From: an uncultured Lachnospiraceae bacterium
GTDB taxonomy: Bacteria; Bacillota; Clostridia; Lachnospirales; Lachnospiraceae
Direction of reading: 5' to 3'
Assembly: GCA_910583895.1 (NCBI GenBank)
Contig: CAJTYJ010000007.1
Coordinates: 1 to 48,951 of the forward strand
DNA length: 48,951 nt
The notes below the pieces were generated by a model. That model saw only the letters and a program-made list of their open reading frames with translations. It had not been told where the DNA came from and made no database searches. This document shows, piece by piece, positions 23,601-30,188 of this stretch. The translations under genes were made by a program, and so were the position numbers. Every line of letters begins with the position of its first letter. Position 1 is the first letter of the stretch.

Positions 23601-25798
23601 GGAAATTCCGGTTCGACCAGATTGGGAAAGAGATGCCGGCTATGGAGCTGGCCCATGAACTTTACCAGGAAATTGTGCCGAAGGTTCTGAAGGTGGAGCT
23701 GAAACGGGGAGAGCAGCCGACGCCGTTTTCCGACTGGATCCGTAACATCAAAGCGATTTACGGCATTGATTACATGATACAGATTTTGACTGCTCTTGGA
23801 AAAGAGCCGCTTTCCAGGGGCTACAGCTACTATGCCTCTTCCACGGAAAAAAGAAGGGTACTAAGTCATCTTTTGAAAGTCAGTATGCCGAAGCAGGAAG
23901 AAACGGCTGCTGATCTTGCCAGAGCGCTGAAGGGGACGGATATTACAAAAAAACGACTGGCGGAGCTGGCCATGTACGCGGAGCAGTGGATTCCCATGCT
24001 GGAGGAACATTTTGCAGTTCCGGGCTTTGCCGGTACCTGTTATTATTTTATGGCCCACACCAGCGAGCATTTTGATGACCATCTCACATCGGTCATTGCC
24101 AGATATACGCCCCTTTCTCCGGAAGAGCTGCATGACGGCGCCTTTGATCTGAACTGGTTTTTTGAATCTTATGAAAAAGTAGGGGAGAAGATTTTCAAAC
24201 TCCTTTATGATGCGGCCAAATATTCTTCCACCGGGGCCGCCCACGGAAGAGCCAGAAAGTATGCCGATGCGGCGCTTGGCAAAAAGGACAAAGAAGAGTT
24301 AAAAGCGGAGATTTGTGCAAAACGCAACAAGGATCTTCTGATGAGCCTTGGCCTTCTTCCGCTGCCTTCTGAAAAAGAAGAGCGGGAAAATGAGCTGCTG
24401 GACCGTTATCAGTTTGTTCAGAAATATAAGAAGGAAAGCCGCCAGTTCGGTGCTCAGCGCCGCGCCAGCGAGGGCCGCGCCGTCGAGCTGGCTCTTCGGA
24501 ACTTAAGTGTTAATGCCGGTTTTACGGATGTGACCCGTCTGGTGCTGCGCATGGAAAGCAAGCTGGTGGAAAATGCTTCTGCCTGCTTTACCTGGCAGCC
24601 CGTAGACGGTGCGGACGATGTGGAGCTGATGATCGCGGTGGACGAGAACGGCAAGAGTACCCTGCGGTGCCGCAAGGGCGGGAAAGCACTGAAATCCGTT
24701 CCTGCAAAACTGAAAAAGAATGATCAGGTACTGAACATGCAGGAAATGAACAAAGCACTGAAGGACCAGTACAGCAGAACAAAATTGATGATGGAACAGG
24801 CCATGGAGGACCGGACGGCCTTTGAGGCATGGGAGCTTCTGGAGCTTTTCAAAAATCCAGTGGTCGCTCCGATCCTGAAGCCGTTGCTTGTGATGCCGGA
24901 GCCGGCCGATCAGACAAAGCCGGCCGGTCTGGGCTTTCTGACCGAAGAGGGCATTGTGGACTATCAGGGAAATCTTACAACTGTAAGTTCAGAAGAGAGA
25001 CTTCTGATTGTGCATCCGTTTGATCTTTATCGCGAGGGTCACTGGAGCGAATACCAGAAGCTTTTGTTCCAAAAGCAGATTCGTCAGCCCTTTAAACAGG
25101 TATTCCGTGAACTGTATGTGAAGCTGTCTGAAGAACTGGAAAAGGGAGAATCCATGCTGTTTTCCGGCAATCAGATCCAGCCGCAGAAGACCGTTGGGGC
25201 CCTTCGCGGGCGCCGCTGGGTGGCGGATTACGACGACGGTCTGCAGAAGGTATATTATAAAGAAAATATTGTGGCGCGCATCTATGCCATGGCAGACTGG
25301 TTTTCTCCGGGAGATATCGAAGCACCCACACTGGAATGGGTGGTATTTCTGGACCGTAAGACGGGAATGACGATGAAAATCAAAGAGATACCGGATGTCA
25401 TTTACAGTGAGGTCATGCGGGATGTGGACCTGGCGGTCAGCGTTGCCCATGCAGGCGGCGTGGATCCGGAAGCGAGCCATTCGACCATCGAGATGCGCCG
25501 TGCGCTGGTGGAATGCAATCTTGCATTGTTTGGCATCAGCAATGTGAAGGTTGAGGGCAATTTTGCGCTCATCAAAGGAAAGCTGGGAGAATATACGGTT
25601 CATCTGGGAAGCGGTGTCGTACACCAGATGGGCAATGCCATGCTGTATGTGGTTCCGGTGCATTCTCAGCACAGGGGAAGGATCTTCCTGCCCTTTGTGG
25701 ATGAAGATCCCAAGACGGCGGAGATCATGTCAAAGATTCTGTTGTTTGCAGAGGATACGAAGATTAAGGATCCGGGGATACTGAGTCAGATTCGGTAG
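20645..25798 (+). CDS. Giant DUF4132-domain protein (MolR/YehI-like)
   Basis: 1717-residue soluble protein. The N-terminal two thirds are helical, HEAT/ARM-like repeats (for example IRYSSVKRAVSTWIGIFNEK and ALWALGFYRAQDAVEAVQHL). The C-terminal 350 residues are the DUF4132 region: EAWELLELFKNPVVAPILKP, ALRGRRWVADYDDGLQKVYY, WFSPGDIEAPTLEWVVFLDR, DVDLAVSVAHAGGVDPEASH and YTVHLGSGVVHQMGNAMLYV. In E. coli the relatives YehI and MolR are poorly characterised; the biochemical function is unknown. Codon phase is uninterrupted throughout. AGGAGG lies 11 nt before the ATG. A second copy's tail is found at 26469-26522. Confidence 0.85.
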   Translation: MAEFTYQTRRKLSEEWIAQTKKNAAGVSDEAKALLPSIHYHAVPRDTCIWMRKLLEEGTYQTLRELYQNRFQDLICACIPRDQHEEFYYALDQMNQYQMTAGWQRRSVRSESYAPFVEASIRLFQAYTRLKFYGVSFSDLLTGNAEPEIYDHARTEFFAYGEILAAQIDLGNEKTIQAVKDILLGDGNTSMISHQLIRGIVMCKNQELYEVLGKFLLAARLQEGARQAVCETMDAGRPEAFLHLFSVIEEHDLIRYSSVKRAVSTWIGIFNEKSVDRISEKLMRLMGGCLREEAFRNEQLASSDSIAISCALWALGFYRAQDAVEAVQHLIKCGTKHQKMTASYFVSSLQEESLKMQATKEVIREYSDDLELVACFMHGFMELSGMHLMSLVKEENKGYYSLRDAAVIEPKKMEPTELFDSREEAVQMYEILKGILKKLPKKGLVLSPCIFPWHEVSLTPSHLAVRMCLIAWMLQEDALLDEAAKLIPTIGQGTQYGTYDRLTAARVLLWRPASKVRREILFDLMHNPEESTCRTAFRLADDLTLTAEDYRKIEQNLKYKKGRAGTLTLLRKQPPAQLAESIGRLLSAKSEECHLGALDLALQMKKEDSSDFALVKPYLSAFAGETGPEQVLLRELLGESSEAQDILQTPGYGFYDVGKEWVLPPVDVDEKEASSLFVYGEEACIRVLKALNSLIEENRERTYKTAWEADEMLGNNLERCRFIGKDPDATPLDAYPFRELWEDFYQKEIKTPELLLEIAFYQECRSNRSAYEQNLPLYEKVFGSGAEKKPPFSDLIQGLRYGVQARTVLDTLFSEYVPDELKVRFGLCGTAALLSVLDSSNDFYVVSEKRYSGENVTYTKRAADLPIFRSMRVWLSLAGEKDWESAFALRFRLQQYYFQQREREQLPPYQSRYDIYLFLRDYVQCYVRGIWDKDHLYKAVFDFSSMGALLEPISVVEQKGAVSSKNARIGALNAFFGTDAISPVDGKFRFDQIGKEMPAMELAHELYQEIVPKVLKVELKRGEQPTPFSDWIRNIKAIYGIDYMIQILTALGKEPLSRGYSYYASSTEKRRVLSHLLKVSMPKQEETAADLARALKGTDITKKRLAELAMYAEQWIPMLEEHFAVPGFAGTCYYFMAHTSEHFDDHLTSVIARYTPLSPEELHDGAFDLNWFFESYEKVGEKIFKLLYDAAKYSSTGAAHGRARKYADAALGKKDKEELKAEICAKRNKDLLMSLGLLPLPSEKEERENELLDRYQFVQKYKKESRQFGAQRRASEGRAVELALRNLSVNAGFTDVTRLVLRMESKLVENASACFTWQPVDGADDVELMIAVDENGKSTLRCRKGGKALKSVPAKLKKNDQVLNMQEMNKALKDQYSRTKLMMEQAMEDRTAFEAWELLELFKNPVVAPILKPLLVMPEPADQTKPAGLGFLTEEGIVDYQGNLTTVSSEERLLIVHPFDLYREGHWSEYQKLLFQKQIRQPFKQVFRELYVKLSEELEKGESMLFSGNQIQPQKTVGALRGRRWVADYDDGLQKVYYKENIVARIYAMADWFSPGDIEAPTLEWVVFLDRKTGMTMKIKEIPDVIYSEVMRDVDLAVSVAHAGGVDPEASHSTIEMRRALVECNLALFGISNVKVEGNFALIKGKLGEYTVHLGSGVVHQMGNAMLYVVPVHSQHRGRIFLPFVDEDPKTAEIMSKILLFAEDTKIKDPGILSQIR

Positions 25799-25855
25799 GG
25801 AAAGAGATCAGATGGATATGTTTTGATAAATACAACAGCTTGCCACTCCGGACGC

Positions 25856-25990
25856 CAGTCATAGAAAACGGTTCCTTCCAGACCCCGCTTGCGCTTAATG
25901 AAGGGACGCAGCGGTACTAAGGGCGCAAAACACGCGCCCTAAGGACCGGCGCCCTTCAATGGGTCTTAAAGGAACCGTTGTCTATGACTG
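25856..25990. repeat. 135-nt nested long hairpin element
   Basis: The outer arms CAGTCATAGA..ACGGTTCCTT (25856-25877) and AAGGAACCGT..TCTATGACTG (25969-25990) pair over about 20 bp. Inside, AGACCC pairs with GGGTCT, TGAAGGG with CCCTTCA, and AGGGCGC with GCGCCCT around an AAAACAC-like loop. It has the character of a miniature mobile or dispersed element. The following 25991-26239 has no gene; AAGTATACTT-like palindromes occur near both of its ends (about 26001 and 26225). Confidence 0.6.
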
Positions 25991-26239
25991 ACTGTGTATT
26001 AGTATACTTTAAGAATTAAATCTGGCATGGTCCTTCATTTTTTTTGATATGTTAAAGTAACGCTGTATCTTTTGTGGTAAGGAGAATCCGCAAAGAGGGA
26101 TGATTCCTTATCACCTTAACTAAACGCAAGCGGGACTTGTAATGAGGAGGAGCCCTGGTTGCTTGGCTGGAAGGAATCGTTAACTATGGCGTGCGTTCGG
26201 ATTGACGACTGTATTTAACAAAAAGTATACTTATTGAAC

Positions 26240-26390
26240 TGACCCCCAAAAGTTAGACCAAAAATCTAACGATTGGAGGCCAGTTTATTTTATGGCTAAA
26301 TATAGCTTTGAGTTCAAGAAACGGGTAGTAGATGCATATCTGCAGGGTGAGGGGGATAAAATCGTGTTTGGGACTGTCTGGGCAGAATGA
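26240..26390 (+). mobile_element. IS3-family remnant: left end and start of OrfA
   Basis: TGACCCCCAAAAGTTAGACC at 26240-26259 is a typical IS3-group terminal inverted repeat. It is followed 33 bp later by a ribosome site (GGAGG) and ATG 26292, which opens MAKYSFEFKKRVVDAYLQGE, the standard N-terminus of an IS3 OrfA helix-turn-helix protein. The match stops after about 23 codons; the frame then reads unrelated sequence to a TGA at 26390. No OrfB or right end is present, so only a truncated, inactive end remains. Confidence 0.75.
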
Positions 26391-26468
26391 TGTTATATTT
26401 ACAGGTGGAAGACAAGGAGTTGAAATAGAAGATTTACATAAAATCACGGTTAGAGAAATGACATCGTG

Positions 26469-26522
26469 TTTACAGAGGATACGAAAAGCAAGGACCTGAC
26501 GATTTTGAATCAGATTCGGTAA
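26469..26522 (+). pseudogene. C-terminal remnant of a second DUF4132 gene
   Basis: The frame reads FTEDTKSKDLTILNQIR and a stop, closely matching the last residues of the complete DUF4132 protein (FAEDTKIKDPGILSQIR and stop); the DNA also matches at many silent positions. Upstream similarity is lost near 26466, beside the IS3 remnant, suggesting that a duplicated DUF4132 gene was deleted with IS involvement. Confidence 0.7.
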
Positions 26523-26580
26523 AAAAGAATGGAAAAGATGCAGGTCAGTCCCTTTTTTCGGCAGGTCGCTCCCGGGGGGA

Positions 26581-26609
26581 TTGCGTGTCCGGAAAAAGTC
26601 TTTTATACT
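26581..26609 (+). promoter_or_regulatory. Promoter of the LytTR/DUF3021/ABC operon
   Basis: TTGCGT (26581-26586) and TATACT (26604-26609) are 17 bp apart, about 35 bp before the LytTR gene start. Confidence 0.55.
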
Positions 26610-26643
26610 GTGAGAAAAGAGTGGAAGCGGGGTGAGGTTCTCA

Positions 26644-27084
26644 GTGAAGATCAGAATAGAAGAAGATCCTTCGGCGGAAGATCTGGAAATCACCATACGG
26701 TGCAGGCAGACCGGTGAATCCGTGATCCGGATTCTGGAGATGCTGCGCATGACGGACCAGAAGCTGACCGGGCACCGGGACGGCAGGACGTATATTCTGG
26801 ATGTGGAGCAGATCTTTTATATTGACACGGTGGAGAAGCGGACCTTTTTGTATACGGAGCAGGAGGTGTATGAGACGCCCCTTCGGCTGTATGAACTGGA
26901 GGGCCGTCTGGAAAGCTGCGATTTTTTCCGGGCTTCCAAATCTTCCATCATCAACTTTAATCAGATCCAGTCTTTGAAGCCGGAGTTCGGCGGGACCATG
27001 CAGGTGATTATGAACAACGGGGAACGGCTCAATGTATCCCGCCAGTATGCAAAGCAGATTAAGGAAAAGCTCGGGTGTCTGTGA
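26644..27084 (+). CDS. LytTR-domain DNA-binding regulator (no receiver domain)
   Basis: 146-residue transcription factor. The second half is a LytTR domain: YILDVEQIFYIDTVEKRTFL, YETPLRLYELEGRLESCDFF, RASKSSIINFNQIQSLKPEF and NGERLNVSRQYAKQIKEKLG. The first 45 residues (KIRIEEDPSAEDLEITIRCR) form the short N-terminal extension typical of receiverless LytTR proteins. These are usually paired with a small membrane inhibitor (DUF3021), which follows here. The GTG at 26644 has GGTGAGG 6 nt upstream; GTG 26632 is the alternative. It ends 74 bp before the membrane gene. Confidence 0.9.
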   Translation: MKIRIEEDPSAEDLEITIRCRQTGESVIRILEMLRMTDQKLTGHRDGRTYILDVEQIFYIDTVEKRTFLYTEQEVYETPLRLYELEGRLESCDFFRASKSSIINFNQIQSLKPEFGGTMQVIMNNGERLNVSRQYAKQIKEKLGCL

Positions 27085-27158
27085 AAAGGCAGATGCAGAG
27101 GCGGCTGCGTCGGAAATCCGGACAGGATTTGACGGCGGGCTGCAACAGGAGGAGTAAA

Positions 27159-27617
27159 ATGAAATTCATGCTGAAACTATACCGTCTGTTAAAGCCGGCG
27201 GCGATCTATACTTCATATTTGTTTACGATATTAACGCTTCTGTACCTGACCGGACAGATGGTATTTCCTCAGATGCCGGTTCCTGAGGCCGGCATCCTGT
27301 GGGGAATCTTTTTCTTTTCCCTGGGAAGTATCCTGGCACAGAGAATGATACTGGGAAGCGGCCTTTTGAGCAGTATACCGTATAAGATCCGGCTGCTTTT
27401 GTATCTTTGCATGACCGGGGTCTGGGGATATGGATGTCTTCGCTTTTTGGAAATAGCAGGAATACCAAAGCAGACAGTCCGCACAGATACAGGGCTGTTG
27501 TTTCTGGTGCTTCTGGCAGGCGTTCTTGTCTGTGCCGGTTTTGAACTGTTCAACCGGTGCCGGGCCCATATGTATAATGCTCTGCTGGAACAGTACAAAA
27601 AAAGGAGGCAGTCATGA
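27159..27617 (+). CDS. DUF3021-like four-helix membrane protein
   Basis: 152 residues with four hydrophobic segments (AIYTSYLFTILTLLYLTGQM, GILWGIFFFSLGSILAQRMI, IRLLLYLCMTGVWGYGCLRF, TGLLFLVLLAGVLVCAGFEL) and a short basic C-terminal tail, the DUF3021 topology. In Firmicutes such proteins act as membrane partners restraining the adjacent LytTR factor (known for LytTR regulatory systems; here by analogy). AGGAGGAG lies 5 nt before ATG 27159. The stop overlaps the ABC transporter start (ATGA), so exporter and sensor are coupled. Confidence 0.8.
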   Translation: MKFMLKLYRLLKPAAIYTSYLFTILTLLYLTGQMVFPQMPVPEAGILWGIFFFSLGSILAQRMILGSGLLSSIPYKIRLLLYLCMTGVWGYGCLRFLEIAGIPKQTVRTDTGLLFLVLLAGVLVCAGFELFNRCRAHMYNALLEQYKKRRQS

Positions 27618-29371
27618 TACGAAAGCTGCGCGTGATATTTACAAGGAGACAGAAGATCAAGTTTTTGATTCTTTTTGTTCTGCTGTTTGTGGGATCCGTT
27701 CTGGAATTTCTCGGGGTTTCCCTGGTGCTGCCCTTTGTGCAGCTGGTGATGGAACCAATGGGACTAAACAGTGGACTGCTTCTGCTGCTTAGCCGCTGGT
27801 TTCCTGTATCTTCCGGGCGCGAACTTTTGTTTTTGACAGGGTTTCTTCTGGCCGGGGTCTATATTCTGAAAAACGGATATCTTGTGGTCATGAAAGCGGC
27901 GGAACTTCGTTTTATTTTTAACAATCGACTGGTGCTGGCTGGACGGCTTATGAGAAGCTATATGGAAAAGCCCTACACTTTCCATCTGGAAAAAAATTCT
28001 TCGGAAGTGCTGGAAAGTGTGACCTTCGAGGTGAACAAGCTGTATGATCTGATCCTGTACGGGATGGAGCTGATCTCGGACCTTCTGATCATTGCCATGA
28101 TCTTTCTTTATCTGCTCTGGAAGGATCCTGTGATTACCCTGGTGGTGGCAGTGCTTCTTGGGCTTTGTTCTCTTTTGTATTTTCGGTTTATGCACAGGCG
28201 GACGAAGGTGTACGGAAGAGAAAATCAACTCTACAACAGCCGGATGATTCAGGCAGTTCATCAGGCCATGGGCGGGATCAAGGAAATCAAGCTGATGGCC
28301 AGAGAGGATTATTTTGTCCGCGCCTATGAGGAAAATGGCAGACGGTATGCTTCCAGCCTGAAAAAAAGTCAGTTTTTCCAGTATCTGCCGAAATATTTGA
28401 TGGAGACCATCTGTGTGTGCGGCATTCTTGGGGTGGTACTTTTACGGCTTTCTATGGGAACGGAGATGAAGACGCTGATCCCGCAGCTTTCTGTTTTTGC
28501 GGTGGCTGCTTTCCGGCTGCTGCCTTCGGTCAATCAGGTGAACCGGCTGTTTCACAACATTCTGTTTTTGTCCCCCTCCATCAGCCGGATCTATGAGGAT
28601 CTGCAAAGATCGGGCGCCCATCAGGGGGAAGGGGCCGGCAAAAATGCAGGCCGGGAGCTTCTGCCGGCAGACCGGATCTGCTTCCGGGATGTATCCTTTG
28701 GCTATCCGGGAAGCAGCAAAGAGATTCTGTCTCATGTGGATCTGGAAATCCCGGTGGGGAGTTCCATTGGATTTGTGGGGAGCTCCGGAGCAGGAAAGAC
28801 CACGTTCGTGGATTTGCTTCTGGGACTGCTTCGTCCGGACAGCGGCAGCGTCCTCTACGGGGGACAGGATATCCGGGACTATCGGGAGAGCTGGGGGCGA
28901 AAGCTTGGGTATATTCCTCAGACGATTTACCTGGCGGACGATACGATCCGCCGGAATATCGCTTTTGGCATTCCGGATTCCCTGATCAAGGAGGAACAGG
29001 TGTGGAAAGCACTTAAGGAGGCGCAGCTTTCGGATTTTGTGCAAAGTCTGGAAAAGGGCCTGGACACCCGGATCGGAGAGGCGGGGGTGCGCCTTTCCGG
29101 GGGACAGAGGCAGAGGATCGGCATCGCACGGGCGTTTTATCAGGAACCGGAGATCCTGGTGTTTGATGAGGCCACCTCTGCGCTGGATACGGAGACAGAA
29201 GCAGCGGTGATGGAGGCGATAGAGCATCTGCGGGGCCGGTGCACCCTTCTGATGATCGCCCACAGGACCAGCACGCTTTCCGGCTGCGACCAGGTGTATA
29301 AGGTACAGGATCAAGGACTGATTCCGGAGGTTTGGCAGGATCAGAGGAATTTAAAGGCAGCCGTATATTAA
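27614..29371 (+). CDS. ABC exporter, fused permease and ATPase
   Basis: 585-residue half-transporter: six-helix ABC membrane domain (about 1-320) followed by a nucleotide-binding domain with Walker A GSSGAGKTT, Q-loop GYIPQTIYLADDTIRRNIAF, signature LSGGQRQRIGIARAF, Walker B ILVFDEATSALD and the switch histidine in IAHRTSTL. The N-terminal LFVGSVLEFLGVSLVLPFVQ resembles lipid or glycan flippases of the PglK/MsbA group. It works as a homodimer or with another half-transporter. It overlaps the DUF3021 gene, so expression is probably set by the LytTR pair. No terminator is evident before the next promoter. Confidence 0.9.
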   Translation: MIRKLRVIFTRRQKIKFLILFVLLFVGSVLEFLGVSLVLPFVQLVMEPMGLNSGLLLLLSRWFPVSSGRELLFLTGFLLAGVYILKNGYLVVMKAAELRFIFNNRLVLAGRLMRSYMEKPYTFHLEKNSSEVLESVTFEVNKLYDLILYGMELISDLLIIAMIFLYLLWKDPVITLVVAVLLGLCSLLYFRFMHRRTKVYGRENQLYNSRMIQAVHQAMGGIKEIKLMAREDYFVRAYEENGRRYASSLKKSQFFQYLPKYLMETICVCGILGVVLLRLSMGTEMKTLIPQLSVFAVAAFRLLPSVNQVNRLFHNILFLSPSISRIYEDLQRSGAHQGEGAGKNAGRELLPADRICFRDVSFGYPGSSKEILSHVDLEIPVGSSIGFVGSSGAGKTTFVDLLLGLLRPDSGSVLYGGQDIRDYRESWGRKLGYIPQTIYLADDTIRRNIAFGIPDSLIKEEQVWKALKEAQLSDFVQSLEKGLDTRIGEAGVRLSGGQRQRIGIARAFYQEPEILVFDEATSALDTETEAAVMEAIEHLRGRCTLLMIAHRTSTLSGCDQVYKVQDQGLIPEVWQDQRNLKAAVY

Positions 29372-29393
29372 AAGAAACGAGACAGACAGGGTA

Positions 29394-29447
29394 TTGACTT
29401 TTGGCGTACAAAATGTTATCTTAAAATTAGGATAACAATTTGTACGC
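29394..29447 (+). promoter_or_regulatory. blaI promoter with large palindromic operator
   Basis: TTGACT (29394-29399) and TATCTT (29417-29422) form a promoter with a 17-bp spacer. Overlapping both is a 44-bp inverted repeat: GCGTACAAA-A-TGTTATC (29404-29420), a 10-bp centre, then GATAACA-A-TTTGTACGC (29431-29447), exact in every arm position except the central A of each arm. It contains the TACA/TGTA core expected for BlaI/MecI-type operators, so it is the likely site of the downstream repressor. The start codon is 360 bp away, past the repeat array. Confidence 0.7.
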
Positions 29448-29495
29448 TTATTCTTTCCATATTATTAGAAGAAATGAAAGAACCATCAAAACAGC

Positions 29496-29791
29496 GAAAG
29501 CCCCGGAAGGATTAAAGGACGCGAAAGCGGTCGGAAATCCTTCCAGTAGATGGGGCTTTAGGAGGGGTGCAGCGGAACTGTAAAAACAGCGAAAGCCCGA
29601 AGAAAGCCCCGGAAGGATTAAAGGACGCGAAAGCGGTCGGAAATCCTTCCAGTAAACGGGGCTTTAGGAGGGGTGAAGCGGAACTGTAAAAACAGCGAAA
29701 GCCCGAAGAAAGCCCCGGAAGGATTAAAGGACGCGAAAGCGGTCGGAAATCCTTCCAGTAAACGGGGCTTTAGGAGGGGTGAAGCGGAACT
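29496..29791 (+). repeat. Tandem array of a 106-bp hairpin repeat (2.8 copies) in the blaI leader
   Basis: Copies start at 29496, 29602 and 29708, exactly 106 bp apart; the third stops at about 29791. Each can fold into AAAGCCCC/GGGGCTTT (9 bp with CG/CG in copies 2 and 3), GGAAGGATT/AATCCTTCC, and a CGC-GAAA-GCG stem with a GNRA tetraloop, followed by a small CTGT/ACAG hairpin in the joining segment. Copies 2 and 3 are nearly identical; copy 1 differs at a few bases (GAT for AAC, GTGCAG for GTGAAG). There is no reading frame of note. It lies between the blaI promoter and the blaI start, so it is probably transcribed as structured 5' leader RNA. Confidence 0.85.
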
Positions 29792-29807
29792 ACAATAAGG
29801 AGCAATC

Positions 29808-30188
29808 ATGCAGCAGGTATCGGATTATGAACTGGAACTTATGAAGGTAATATGGGGAAACAAAGAAACGGCTCTGTATGCCGAGATCGCAGAGGCTCTG
29901 TCTGCAAAGGGCATGGACTGGACGAAAAATACGATCATCACGTTACTGTCCCGCCTGGTGGACAAAGGCTATCTGAAGACCAGCAAGATCGGGCGTCGGA
30001 ACCGTTATACGGCGCTGGTGTCCGAGGATGCATATCAGGCCGTCCAGACTGCGCAGTTTGTAGATAAAATCTATGCAGGAGATGCCAGGGGACTGGTGGC
30101 GGCCCTGATCCAGAAAGACTTTCTGTCGGCGTCGGACTATGAGGAGTTAAAAGTGTATTGGGAAAAGGCAGGTGAACAGGATGGATGA
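29808..30188 (+). CDS. BlaI/MecI/CopY-family transcriptional repressor
   Basis: 126-residue winged-helix repressor. The start VSDYELELMKVIWGNKETAL and the recognition part KGMDWTKNTIITLLSRLVDK followed by GYLKTSKIGRRNRYTALVSE are typical of BlaI/MecI, with a C-terminal dimerisation/cleavage region (FVDKIYAGDARGLVAALIQK). BlaI-type repressors are removed by proteolysis after the M56 partner senses a signal. AAGGAG lies 6 nt before the ATG. It overlaps the M56 gene by 8 bp. No beta-lactamase gene is seen, so the regulon is unknown. Confidence 0.92.
   Translation: MQQVSDYELELMKVIWGNKETALYAEIAEALSAKGMDWTKNTIITLLSRLVDKGYLKTSKIGRRNRYTALVSEDAYQAVQTAQFVDKIYAGDARGLVAALIQKDFLSASDYEELKVYWEKAGEQDG

Noticed and set aside
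26253..26750. 165-residue minus-strand open frame over the IS3 remnant
   Set aside because: It runs antisense to the IS end, the DUF4132 fragment and the LytTR start; a shadow of unrelated pieces.
29496..29791. Possible CRISPR array
   Set aside because: The repeated unit is 106 bp without short repeats plus unique spacers; copies are identical along their whole length, and no cas genes are present.
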